Of a stretch of DNA of 64,000 nt, positions 33,797 to 45,343 are shown piece by piece (within the stretch, counting starts at the first letter, position 1; every line of letters starts with the position of its first letter). Made by a program: the position numbers and the translations under genes. This DNA comes from Ceratobasidium sp. AG-K. Taxonomy: Eukaryota > Basidiomycota > Agaricomycetes > Cantharellales > Ceratobasidiaceae. The DNA is taken from contig JAWNGF010000005.1 in assembly GCA_037039685.1 (NCBI GenBank), positions 2,604,001-2,668,000 of the forward strand, in the 5' to 3' direction. The notes beneath the pieces were generated by a model. That model was not told the DNA's origin. It worked only from the letters and a program-made list of their open reading frames with translations, and ran no database searches.

Positions 33797-36000
33797 GATA
33801 GTAACTTGATATGTGAGATAAAGTGTGGTTAGAGCAGCTCCCTTCTACAATATATACTACCCAAAAGACTTCGGAGCGGCAAAATAGCCGCCCCAAGGTG
33901 CTTCTATTTCGAGCTTACAAATTGAGTTGTGCAATCTCAATGACCATTCAGAGAGCTGATTTGTATCAAAGTGCTTCGGTGGTGTCATAGCTGCCTCCAC
34001 GCGTGCCGCCGCGACACGCGCTTGTGCTACTTCTAACGGACATAAGCCGGTCCAACTCTGTTTCGTATATTTAACGAAGGAGATGGAGTCCAAGCCATAC
34101 ATAAAACTAGTGTGTTGTGAAGCTAGATGTTGGCTGCATCTTGTCAGGTAAGTGGGACATGCGGGTTGGGTGACGCGTCACTGGTGTCACTCGTCAGGCT
34201 ACTGTCTAAGGCTCTCGACGTGTATTTACGACCCCTCTGTATCATGCTGCATGATTTGATGTAACCGAAGTGTTCCATATTATTCAGCCCATTGTGTATG
34301 CGCATTCGTACGAGCCAACGTCCTTCGATAGCGTAATCCACACTTCCACACTTCCACATGCATCACTGCGACACGCGCCACCGCTGCTTCTACCGGACCT
34401 ACGTAGGTACGACCACCTCGTTTAACTTAGCCGAGGCGCGACGTAAATGTAGCCTGGGTGTTTATGCAATTAGTACTACAGCTAGATGTTAGCTACACCT
34501 CGTAGTCTTGCGAGCAGCGTGGATAGCGCGTCGCAAATACCAAACCAACTACTCGACCCCGCCGACAACACGAACGTCCCCCAACAACGTCCGTATAACA
34601 TGCCACTGCCCAACTAGCGCTATAGCTTGACCCAAGCTGCACTGCGTAGTCTTGTAAGCACCCTAAGTGGTGCGCTTGAACCTCAACTCAAGCAGCTGAT
34701 ACGATGCGAACTCTCGACCCCCATCTTCCGGATATCATACATCATGCTACTCCGACATCACGCCTAGGCCTGGCAAAATTGAGTTCCTCTGTATTTTCAC
34801 ATCATTTCGTGAGCGTGCTTCGAGCTCGGCATTTTAATCATACGTTTGTAGTCCTTCTATCCTGAGTCTGTTCTCCTCTAACCAAGCCAATCAGGGATCC
34901 TCCATAAATAGTTCAAGCACACGGCGCTTATCCGAGCAAGTCGACGTCTGGCTTCCACAGCAATTGAGCCATCTTGCTAGGTGAGTTCCGGAGCCACGCA
35001 TATATTGAACATCGACAGCCTCTGCGGGCTCGGAGGATAGCCAATATCAGCAATTATTCGAGAAGCTTGGACTGCCACTGCAAATCGGAAACGCTGCACC
35101 AAGTATGGGACACGATTACGTTTAGACCATTGTAAAGGCAAGAAAGCAGCAATCGTCTACTCTATTGGCATGGGCTTTGATGGGCTCTCGGTCGCAAGGA
35201 CAAACCGCCCTCGAGGACCGTTCCTTGGCCTCACTAGCACTACGTCACCTCACCTCTCTCACACATTATTCGGGGATTTTGTGGACGAATACTTGCAACT
35301 AGGGGGGGGGGCAAATGTTGAGCTTAGAATAAGGTCGATGTGTTCCCGCGTGCATGCGTCATGCCAGACCTGTTGCAAAGACATCGAGTAGGTCAAAATT
35401 CGCCTTTACATTTTGCCATTCCCTAGTTTGCATTTGGTCGGTCCTGTATGTGATTGATAGTTGCATTGAGAATTATTACGGCTGGATGAAATATGTCACT
35501 GCACATTGTGGAATTACGAGAAACTGTACAAGATGGTCGGGCGCTCCGCCCCCAATCCGGGGCAAGGTGCAATGACCGCGGCACCGAGGGCACTTCTAGT
35601 TAGGGAATAGGTTGTCAAATCACTTAAGATTAACCGGCCATAATTATGCACATGTACTCTAAAGGTGGATGTCCCACGCCATGATAGGGAACCAGAGTGA
35701 ATTTTGTTCTGTAGTTCTATGGATCCGGCTGATGACGTGTCTGAGTCCTTTGAACCCTCGTTTTTAAGGAAGCAGAGTTATTTCTACTAATTGTACCGTT
35801 TCTGAGACACCTCGAATGCTGTACTTTATAACCTCTGTAACAAGTAACTACTGTAGTGGTTTGTTACATTCGCGACCGGTTACCTAATCTGAACTTCATT
35901 CACGTGAATCGCAACCAAATTACAGTAGTAGGTTCCGCAGACTTAATGGGGCGCATTTAATCGGCTTTATGTATTCAGTGGTGATAATGATACAGTAATC
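33797..36000. other. Long intergenic region (2.2 kb)
   Basis: No conserved coding was seen. It holds a diverged direct repeat (see the repeat entry) and a G run near 35305. Short frames such as 33857-34102 minus and 35170-35391 plus have no motif support. Confidence 0.5.
33985..34515. repeat. Diverged direct repeat, two copies about 375 bp apart
   Basis: Copy 1 (about 33990-34140) and copy 2 (about 34362-34510) share blocks in the same order: GCGACACGCGC, GCT[AG]CTTCTA[AC]CGGAC, a short gap, then GCTAGATGTT[AG]GCT. Many differences are transitions. Likely remains of a repeated element. Confidence 0.45.
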
Positions 36001-36959
<959 letters not shown>

Positions 36960-37176
36960 TGTGGAAGCTGAGGGTTGCGGTTGGGTTGCTGGGTGTCGCA
37001 GTGCGATACTTAAGTGGGTCGAATTGGCTGGGAGAACAACCAAGAGCCGTGGGAGCAGTCTGGAGGCAGGGTCCAAGGGTCCTTGATCCAATCACCGGGT
37101 TATCACCGAGGCGCGTCTTTCTTCATTTATCCACCACCGCCCTATCACCACAACCACCGTTACACTACTACACACA
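36960..37176. promoter_or_regulatory. Bidirectional promoter of TPI and profilin
   Basis: The two ATGs are 217 bp apart. A CCAAT pentamer on the plus strand (37088-37092) faces profilin, 84 bp before its ATG. A second on the minus strand (ATTGG at 37023-37027) faces TPI, 63 bp before its ATG. The stretch before profilin (37110-37176) is CT/CA-rich, typical of strong fungal 5' UTRs. No TATA box was seen. Confidence 0.6.
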
Positions 37177-37717
37177 ATGTCCTGGAGCGGTTAGTTTCTC
37201 TTTTTCGTTGGGAAAACTATTTTTGTTAAAACAAATATTCAGCATACACGGATGACCAACTCGTTGCGACCGGAAAGGTCACCCATGCCGCGATTATCGG
37301 GCTTGAGGGTGTGCAGAAGGGAGCCGATTGGGCCACAAGTCCAGAATTCGGGGTAATGATCTTTGCTTTGCGTGAGCTTTGCTGCTCATTTGTTTTGTAC
37401 TCAGTTGCAAGCTGCTGAGAGGAGCAGCGTCGCGGATATCTTCGTCTCCCCTCCCGACTTTCCTCCCGGAATTAAATTGGCCGATACTAAGTACTTGGGG
37501 CTTCAATTCGACGGCACAACGTATCTCGGGAGACAAGGCGCAAGTATCTTGTTGCGTTTCTCTCCATAAGGCTGTTGCTAACGACTCTGGTTAGGCTAAC
37601 GGCTGTGTCGTCAAAAAGGCCGGCTCGTGTATCGTCGTTGGTGTATACAAAGCGCCGATTCAATTGCCGGAGTGTCTAAGGGAAGTAGAGAGAGTCTGTG
37701 GACATCTTTCGGGCTGA
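37177..37717 (+). CDS. Profilin
   Basis: A small actin-monomer and poly-proline binding protein that feeds actin to formins. Four exons: MSWSG|AYTDDQLVATGKV.., TSPEFG|LQAAERSS.., LGRQG|ANGCVVKKAG, ending CLREVERVCGHLSG with stop 37715-37717. The total is about 126 aa, the normal profilin size. Recognisable features are the N-terminal MSW..YTDDQL, the AAIIGLEG core, and the C-terminal GSCIVVGVYKAPIQLPEC before the last helix. The third intron (37540-37594) is GC-AG. Expected to be highly expressed. Confidence 0.95.
37540..37594 (+). other. GC-AG intron in profilin
   Basis: A 55-nt intron with donor GGC|GCAAGT, branch GCTAAC and acceptor GGTTAG. The nearby GT donor (GCAA|GTATCT) would give an immediate TAA, so only the GC donor yields the conserved profilin C-terminus. 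Confidence 0.85.
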
Positions 37718-38247
37718 TGGCCACAAGATGGACTTGATCTCGCAGTGGGACACGCTCTTGTAGAATCGACGTGCGCAATGAATTCCTGTTAATTGACTCG
37801 ACAAACAAAGCTGCCATTTCTTCAATCAATTCTTGTGTGGAGGCAGAGTGGTAGCCTTGGTCAGCCCATTTGGCACTGCACTTGTCTGTGGTTCAGGTGA
37901 TGGGGCATCGACTCGATCAGCAACTTGAGTCTTTAAAGAATCCGCTCTATGCACTGAAACATAAGTCTGATCCATTCTTTGACGAGCCACACAAACGCAT
38001 CCATTTGGATCGAGTTTAACCACGTTTCGAAAATTAGGGTCCGTAATGCACACAGATTCCGCCGGCCAAATTGACTAGGGCGAATTTTGTCATGGTGAAT
38101 CGAGTGTAACGATGACGTTAACTATGATCGTCAACTGGTTGCCAATTCACTGGTTTGATCTGTCTGCGAGCATCATACGATAGAAACAAACATGCACCAT
38201 TAGTCTATACACCTCTTTTTCGTTGTTTGAATCTCTACAAGTTTATC
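37718..38247. other. Intergenic region, no gene recognised
   Basis: Profilin 3' flank and the promoter of the next gene. Two short minus-strand frames (37611-37829, 37826-38053) have no motif support. Confidence 0.5.
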
Positions 38248-39276
38248 ATGGCTCTTCCATTCAAAACCTTTCGGCTGATTCGCTCCAGCCGTTGCTCGCC
38301 GTCTACCCTATCACTCGGGCGGATCCCTTTATTTCTCTCCGCGGGACCTCCAAGTACGGGAAGAGCAAGGAACTATCATTCACCCACTAATGGAAATCTT
38401 CGCAAACCTCCACTCAATTTTACATCCAATTTTCCCAAATTAAACAAATACTCGGACTCGGACTCGGACCCTCACCACCGCAACGGAGATAAAGGTCCCA
38501 TAGATGACGCGGAGTGGGAGCTTAGGGTAGGTCAGTTTTCTAGTTTATTGGTCTCTCTTTTTCTTCTCATCACCACGCACAGGCCGAGCCATCTCAATCC
38601 TTACGACTACTCTCCCTAACTTTTTTAAAACCGGACTCGTAACTCGATTCGACTCGGGAACGGCCCACTCGCCATTTGCCTTTGTTGAAGCTGTCCACCC
38701 ATCTCCCGATATCATCTATGCTCGGAACATCCGACTAAAATATGCGCCTCCCGAACGGCTGCCCTCTCCCTTCCCAGAGGTGCTCCAAATCGAGGGTAAG
38801 CACGAAAATTTCCCGAGAGCCGACCCAACTTGAATACTGGCAGGCCTACCGCTGTATTTTGCCTCGGCTACGATCGTACGCACCTCACTCAATGCACTTT
38901 ACCACGATATGCACGTCGCGCTCAAGTCTGTCGAGGTGTTGTCTTCGGGTCCTCGCGAGCGGCAGGTTAGAATTGGATTTATTGTCTCTGGGTCAAGTCG
39001 GGTGGGCGATTCCAAGGCCGAGTGGGATATGTAAGTCTCATTTAAGATCTTTAGTATTATTCGACTTGTTAACCTCTGTCCTATAGTATGAGTACCTACA
39101 AGTTCTCCCACGCATCAGGGCTCATCAATCAGCATGATGTCAACTCAATCCATCCTGCGCCGCACAGCACGGTGTACGACGCTTTCCAAAGTTCGCTCCA
39201 AAAGCTTGGCCTTGTATCACCTTCACCTGTACCTCGGGTGAACGTCGGAGAGTGTGCTGCGAGGTCGCCGACTTGA
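38248..39276 (+). CDS. Conserved protein, probably mitochondrial, function unknown
   Basis: Start chosen at 38248 (MALPFKTFRLIRSSRCSPST) because the first 50 residues are Arg/Ser-rich without acidic residues, like a mitochondrial presequence; an in-frame ATG exists at 38155. First intron 38531-38582 joins ELRV|GRAISIL. Exon 2 reads LTTTLPNFFKTGLVTRFD and IIYARNIRLKYAPPERLPSP. Later exons give LPLYFASATIVRTSLNALYH and RIGFIVSGSSRVGDSKAEWD, then STYKFSHASGLINQHDVNSI and HPAPHSTVYDAFQSSLQ. The pattern of a small alpha+beta domain ending in a 'vexed' strand pair suggests an NTF2-like/DUF2358-type fold, but this is a weak guess. Conserved-looking and intact. Confidence 0.65.
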
Positions 39277-39452
39277 GCATGGCCACGGTGTGAGAGATGA
39301 CTCAGAGGCTTGCACTTGGCCTTTATAGGCATGTAAATTATTCATGAGCGTTATTCACCTCTCTGTGCAAAGACTAGACTCGGCTGCACCTCGGAGAAAG
39401 ATTCAACACGTGATAGAGCATACAAGGGGCTTATAAGGCGGCTGGGGCACCC

Positions 39453-40166
39453 ATGGCTCACCACCACACAATGTCATCCACTTGGTCGATTCGGCCTGTC
39501 ACGGCAGACGAGCGTCCCATTTTATCTCGCATCTGCCTACTCACTGGTGACGCAGGTCAATCCGGCGAATCGCAATACCACTTTCCCGAGCTCCTAGGCC
39601 TAGTTTATGCAGAGCCCTACGTCGTCGTTCCACCTTGGTTCGGGTTCGTCCTAGTACGTACCGAGCCAGATGGGCACGAAGACGTCGTAGGATACATCCT
39701 CGGGACGCCTGATACACGCGCTTTCGAGGCGGGGATCGAGAAAGACTGGTATCCCCACCTTCGTCCGAAGTATCCCAAAGATCCATACCCCAAGGAGGCT
39801 ACTCCTGCCGACCAACACATGATTAATTTAATCCACAAGCCTGATACGGCTCCACAAGAGATTATTGACGTCTCTCAGTCGCACATTCACATCGACTTGC
39901 TACCCAAGGCACAAGGACAGGGATGGGGTACGAAGCTGATAGGCAGGGCGGTCGGATATTTGAAAGGACATGGCTATGATTCATTATTTGTCGGAATCGG
40001 TGGGTCAAGCGCATATATTTGGGAAGCCGGACTAATTCGGTTTACGTCAGACTCTCGCAACGCCCGTGCGCGAGCTTTTTATCTCGCGATTGGGTTTGAA
40101 AGCGTCACCACACCACATGGAGAGTATTATAGACTGGACTTCACAAAGTGGAAGTACTCTCAGTAG
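39453..40166 (+). CDS. GNAT-family N-acetyltransferase
   Basis: Two exons. The acetyl-CoA-binding motif A is AQGQGWGTKLIGRA (about residues 150-163), preceded by the strand HIHIDLLPK and followed by DSRNARARAFYLAIGFESV. The N-terminal half has IRPVTADERPILSRICLLTG and DVVGYILGTPDTRAFEAG followed by RPKYPKDPYP. This layout resembles the acetyltransferase-like domain found C-terminal in animal O-GlcNAcase and its free-standing microbial relatives. A 51-nt intron (40000-40050; G|GTGGGT...GTCAG) is a multiple of three and has no stop, so the unspliced frame stays open and adds 17 residues. Substrate unknown. Confidence 0.85.
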   Translation: MAHHHTMSSTWSIRPVTADERPILSRICLLTGDAGQSGESQYHFPELLGLVYAEPYVVVPPWFGFVLVRTEPDGHEDVVGYILGTPDTRAFEAGIEKDWYPHLRPKYPKDPYPKEATPADQHMINLIHKPDTAPQEIIDVSQSHIHIDLLPKAQGQGWGTKLIGRAVGYLKGHGYDSLFVGIGGSSAYIWEAGLIRFTSDSRNARARAFYLAIGFESVTTPHGEYYRLDFTKWKYSQ

Positions 40167-40394
40167 GATTGAAGAAAAGGAATTTATTCCATATGTCCGC
40201 GTACTCGGTGCAACTGGATACATTTACAGTCGATAGCAAAAGGAGTGTAGTGGCATCGAGTCACTTTCGAGTGTGCCTGCATCTAATAATTAAAAGTGAA
40301 TACATCAATGACTCTGACTGGGTATCGAACGAAAATCTTCGGAAACAAAGTTAGTGACTGGATCTCCGTAGCGAATGGGTTGACCTTACCTAGA

Positions 40395-42830
40395 CTAGGT
40401 ACAACCATCAACGAGTCGATTCTTTGGGACTACTTGTCCATAGTCATCCACCCAGGTGGTTAAATCTAGTCGCACAATGAGATGGGTTGACAATCATCCA
40501 AAGCGACAATTTACGTACTTGGATTGGTATATGCTTCGATGAAACTACGAGACGGAAAAGAGTCACCCGTCAGTCCCAATAAACCAGGATGTCAAAAGAT
40601 AAGTGTACTAACGTATTAATATAATTAGCGGTGGGGAAGTCCGGCGGGTCGCATCCGACATTGTGCGAATCCTTGGGTTGATAAACTCTGACCCAGTCAA
40701 CAAGCATCCAAGTTGGGAATACCAAGTGTTCCCAATCAATCGCTCCAAAGTTAGGTGATATACCCAGGTTGAAGATCATGTACTTTTGAAGACAAATGAA
40801 TATATGCGCGGGAAAAAGAATGAATCGGAACATCAACTCACCATTGGCTCTTGAGGTATAGGTCTCGGGCCAATATCCACACGTTTGTCGGCGGCCAGCC
40901 CTCCACTATAAATCGTCCACGCGGGCTGGTTGTCGTTGACCCAGGTGATGTATCCCTCATACCCGGCCTTGTACTCGAAACCGTAAACGGCGTAGCATCC
41001 ACCGCCTTGGGTATAACAATCCTGGTGGTTGGTTTCGGTCAGGAAAGGCTAGAGTGTTACAATAGTTGCGTACATACCTGGTTCGTTTCAGACAGCCCAC
41101 TTGTGGACTGCTGATATACTCCACCAATGTAGGTGTTCAGGTGCGACTTGTTGCTATGTAGTTTATAGTTATCCCTGGAATATTACTCCCAGTCAATATT
41201 CCATAATTGCCAAAGATGAGAGCACAATCTTACGTTGTGTTGAACCAGTCATAGGCGTAGTTGAATGGCGCCCACTGTCCACTTTGACTGACGTGCCCAA
41301 TCAATGTACCCGAGTCGACTTGAGCCTCGAGCACATCGATCTCAGGTGCTGCACGACCTACAAACGAGCCATTTGCGCGTGTGGGACCAGGGTGAGACTC
41401 TCCTTGGCAAGTGCATGAACTGAGGCGTTGGCCACCTAGGTACGACAGCACCCCACCATTGTACTGGTCCCCATTGATGGTGGCGTTGACGGGCGTTCCG
41501 TCTGGGAATGTTTGGTTCGCAAGAGTTCCAGCATCGCATGAGTCCTACGTGAAATGATTTTATAAAACGATCTAAACACTGAGATATCGCGGAAACTCAC
41601 ATAAGAGTAAGGCCAAGTTCCATCGAGTGAAGCACCGTAACCAGCCCGCCCGAGATTACCTAGGGCCCACATTGCAGGCCATAAGCCGTATATTTTACTG
41701 GTCCCGGGAAGCGACACATTTGCTAATTGAAAACATAAGCAATTGAACCAACGAGTTCAACCTGTATGCGCACCAACGAAATAACCCCCGGTGAAACAAA
41801 ACTTGTTCCACGAGGTCAACATGCCGCCCTTGTAGTCCATTCCTCGCCAGGCCTGCTTTGCGAGCGTGATATTGAGGGACCCAGCCCCGGTAGTAATCAT
41901 ATCTGGTGAGTACCACTCCAAGTTGTTTGTACCCCTAGAATCGGTTTGGATCATATCACTTTGAAGCTTGTTTACAGAGTCTTACCAATAGTGCAGGTCG
42001 ACTGCTTCCCAGTAAGGGTCATCACCAGGGTAGAAGGTGCGACCGTCCTTATTGAACTCATCACTAAAGACAAGATCCCATTCGCTCCCATCCTCGATCG
42101 AGGTGTGGGTGTAAGCGTCTGCGGGTGTATCCTTGTCTATTAACCCGAAATTGCCCAACTCTGGAACCTGACCGGAGGCGTTAATGCCGCCGAGATTGTA
42201 ACCGCCGAGTGTGCTTGTCTCTTGCTCGGTAAGGTAGGAAACCAAGGGGTACACGGCACTGCGGATTGGCAATCGTGAGACGGACGTAAACTGGCGCGCT
42301 ATCATTGGAACTGTATCACTTACAAGAGTCCCACGAGACCCATGGCAAGAATAGTCAAGCAACCCAGATTGGCCATTCCGCGTGCAGTGAAAAACGAGCC
42401 AGCAGCGTCACTTTTACGGTCACGTCGAGGATCGGGATTATGCAAGTCATCATCAGGCTCTGGAAAATGAGCTAGCAGCCCAGCGTCCCATTTGGTGGGG
42501 TCGGGTGAAAGAGCGTATTTGGAAGAAAAAGAGAGTTCGGACTGGCGGTATGTGTTGCCAGCCTAGCATAAATGTCAGCCATCGCGCCTAATTCCATAGA
42601 TAATTGCTTACAGGCATTGCACCTCCAGGGGACCCAGTCACCGTTGGCCCTTTCATATGAATCGCCTCTACGCTAGACTGGGCGCTCAGACGATGGCTAG
42701 ATGCCGAAGCAAAGAGAGGTACGGTCAAGCTATGAGGGGAATCTACCGGAGATACATCGCCCGAGCCTGTTCGCGTTGGGATATCAAGACCCAACCCTTC
42801 AGTTGCCTTTGAAGAGGCCCGCCGATGCAT
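40395..42830 (-). CDS. Beta-glucan synthesis protein, Kre6/Skn1 family (GH16)
   Basis: A type II membrane glycosidase-like protein needed for cell-wall beta-1,6-glucan in fungi. Start 42830 ([20 protein letters not shown]) opens a Ser/Pro-rich cytosolic tail, then a membrane segment near residue 150 ([16 protein letters not shown]). The lumenal GH16-like domain contains [60 protein letters not shown], and the catalytic-type motif [10 protein letters not shown] (ExDxxE, near 41335). It ends [19 protein letters not shown] with stop 40395-40397. Intron-rich (ten or more exons). Intact by eye. Confidence 0.93.
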
Positions 42831-45343
42831 AACGAGAGTGTTGGAGAGGAAAGGAGGGAATTTTCAGCAACAGTGAAACTTGGGGCTTCTTAATACGCGC
42901 ATGAATTCTGAAATGCGCGGTAGTAATTAGCAACCTTGGCTGTCGCGTGTCGGTTATTTCTGGCTCCATTTCATCTGATGGATGTGGAGGCCAAGCTGAT
43001 ATCCCAAATTCCAATAATGCCGATTGGTTCCAGTGATGACGACCGCACGTGACTCTACGGCCCGACAGTTTTCACAGCGACTTGCGGATTCTTTCGTTGA
43101 TTCGGAACCTCGGTGCGGTTCAAGTATGAAAGCGCACATATCGGATGTCTCACTTGTGCGCTGAGAAAAGTGTGGCACCGTATACCTATAGCTGCCGAAG
43201 TTGAGTATGGTCACCTTAGTAAACATATTTCTTATTCCCGTACGGCTAAACCTTCTGGAACCGCAGGCCGGTCTCTGAAACCCTATGTCAAATTCTGGAC
43301 TGGAACTCGTATGCGGAGGCGATAGCTGCCGCTTTCGACGCGAAGATAACGACAAAAACACGAGGGTATCGACACCTTGTGATATTTTGTAGGTGCATCT
43401 AAGAGTCATGCCTGTAGTACAATCAGGGGCCGAGTACATACGAGGAATCAACTTCCCTGCCACTGGATACCGAATAACTCAAGTCATGACTTGTGGTGTT
43501 TTCCCCGGCACTCTGTTGGCCGGCTGCTCCGTTCCGAGGAAGAAGTGAATCAGTGAATTGAGACCCGATAGCAAACATAGTCCATCAAATCTTTTGAGAT
43601 GTTCTAATCAGGAATGACGAAGCCTCACTGAGACGCTCGGTTGCGCAGCAACGAGCCACCGCAGGAGGGCACATATTTGGCAATCGTTGGCCGAGATACA
43701 ATTGAAAACCTCCTCGTTCATCAATGTATAGTCTGGGGCTTACCATCCGAGGCTTGCACCAGAGAAAGGCATACAAGCGGGGTTGGCATGGAATGCGTAT
43801 GGATCACAAGGCATTTCATACCATGAACATCATCACAGCTTGGGATGATGCTCACCCAACTAGCGCTCGGGGTCGAGATTGTCCGCGTCCTGGTAGACCG
43901 CCCGGTCAATCAGAACTAGACCATTGTGCCTGTCTGCGAAAGTATCGCTGACTCAGAACCGCGGTGCCTTCAGTGGCATGGAACACACCACAATGTAACG
44001 ATACACCCGGGGCCCTACTATTTAACAGGAGGTATGACGCTGCCGGTTGTGGGTCGCAGTATTTGTATCGTGCATGCCTCCCGCCTTGTTTGGTGTACCT
44101 GCAACGAACCAATCGCATCGATGGTAGTTCAAAGCCTCATGCACCGTTTCAAACTGAAAGGTTTACTGTGCAATGACGCGATCTGAAGCATCTCATTTGC
44201 ACACGTGCCGCGCGTGTTGAACCATGCACCAATAATGTATTATATTCGCATGGTAAGTGGTGATATAATCGATATAAAAGCAGCTGTTTTTTTTCTGTCT
44301 ATTATACGCATATAACGGGCACATTATACGTGTGCTGAAACCTTTTCGGATAATCTATCTTTTGCTCACGCTTGCGGCCTCACAATCCGCTCATCAAGAG
44401 CACATGCCAAATAGAAATTTGGCGAAAAATGAGTCATCGCAAAAGCATGTATATTTCGCTCACTGGTAGGCAATTTATTGGCCAAGGCATTGCCTCGGCT
44501 ACATATGGACATCCCGCTCATTCTCAAATGCGCAGTTAACTAGTTGGAACTAACAAATCCGATGTCTCGCACTGAAAGGAAAGGAATAGGAACAGGTCAG
44601 GTCAGGTATGAAATATTTGCGATGACGTTCGTCTATGCATTGCTCAGGATCAAAGTTGTCGCCAAGCTGCCCGACCAGTTGAAACTAGGTCGTTGCGCCG
44701 GTGCACCAAACCTATCAACGAAGTGTATTCAGCGGGTTGAAACATATATAAAGTAGCTCATGATACGTAAGCTTGGAGGTAACATAAAAACCGCCTCGAA
44801 GATCCCAATGTCGGTTGTGGAAGTGGTTCCAGCCGGGCGAACACGTAACGATGGACCTGCAGCTGGAAGGTTGTATTGGTCCTGGTGTAGAGGGGATGGA
44901 GACCGGGATTTTTTCCCCTGCTTACGATGGCTTTTGTGACAAGGATGGTGATGGTGAACGCCGAAACACATCGCTGACGCTCTCGCGCAGGAACTTGCGA
45001 ACACTGCGCTTTGGCTTAGACGCGGCAGGATCCATCCTGGCCAGGTCCGATGGTTGTTGGCACGGATATGCGCATCATGCCTGCGATCTGGACCCTATTT
45101 ACATGCGTGCTGCACGCGTTGAAGACCACACCGATCAGGATATCAATGGGCGATTGGTCAACTGCCTAATTAGGATCATATGAAGACCCGATGACATTGG
45201 GAAAGTATGCGCATACACTGAACTCATCAGAGGCTGGGTAAATAGATGAATACCAGCTCAATTGTGAACGGGGCATACTACATACGCGAATAACCATACG
45301 ACCAACCAGATTACAACCAACGTCCTATAACGTCCTTGCCCAA
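42831..45343. other. Long intergenic region (2.5 kb)
   Basis: No conserved coding. Long frames such as 42954-43463 minus (169 aa) and 44815-45183 plus are motif-free and rich in Ser/Arg/Cys. An AT-rich stretch with a T run lies near 44288-44300. Confidence 0.5.

Noticed and set aside
33857..34102. 81-aa minus-strand frame upstream of the P450
   Set aside because: Overlaps the diverged repeat and lacks motif support.
42954..43463. 169-aa minus-strand open frame
   Set aside because: No domain, unusual composition and no introns, in a region otherwise without coding signs.
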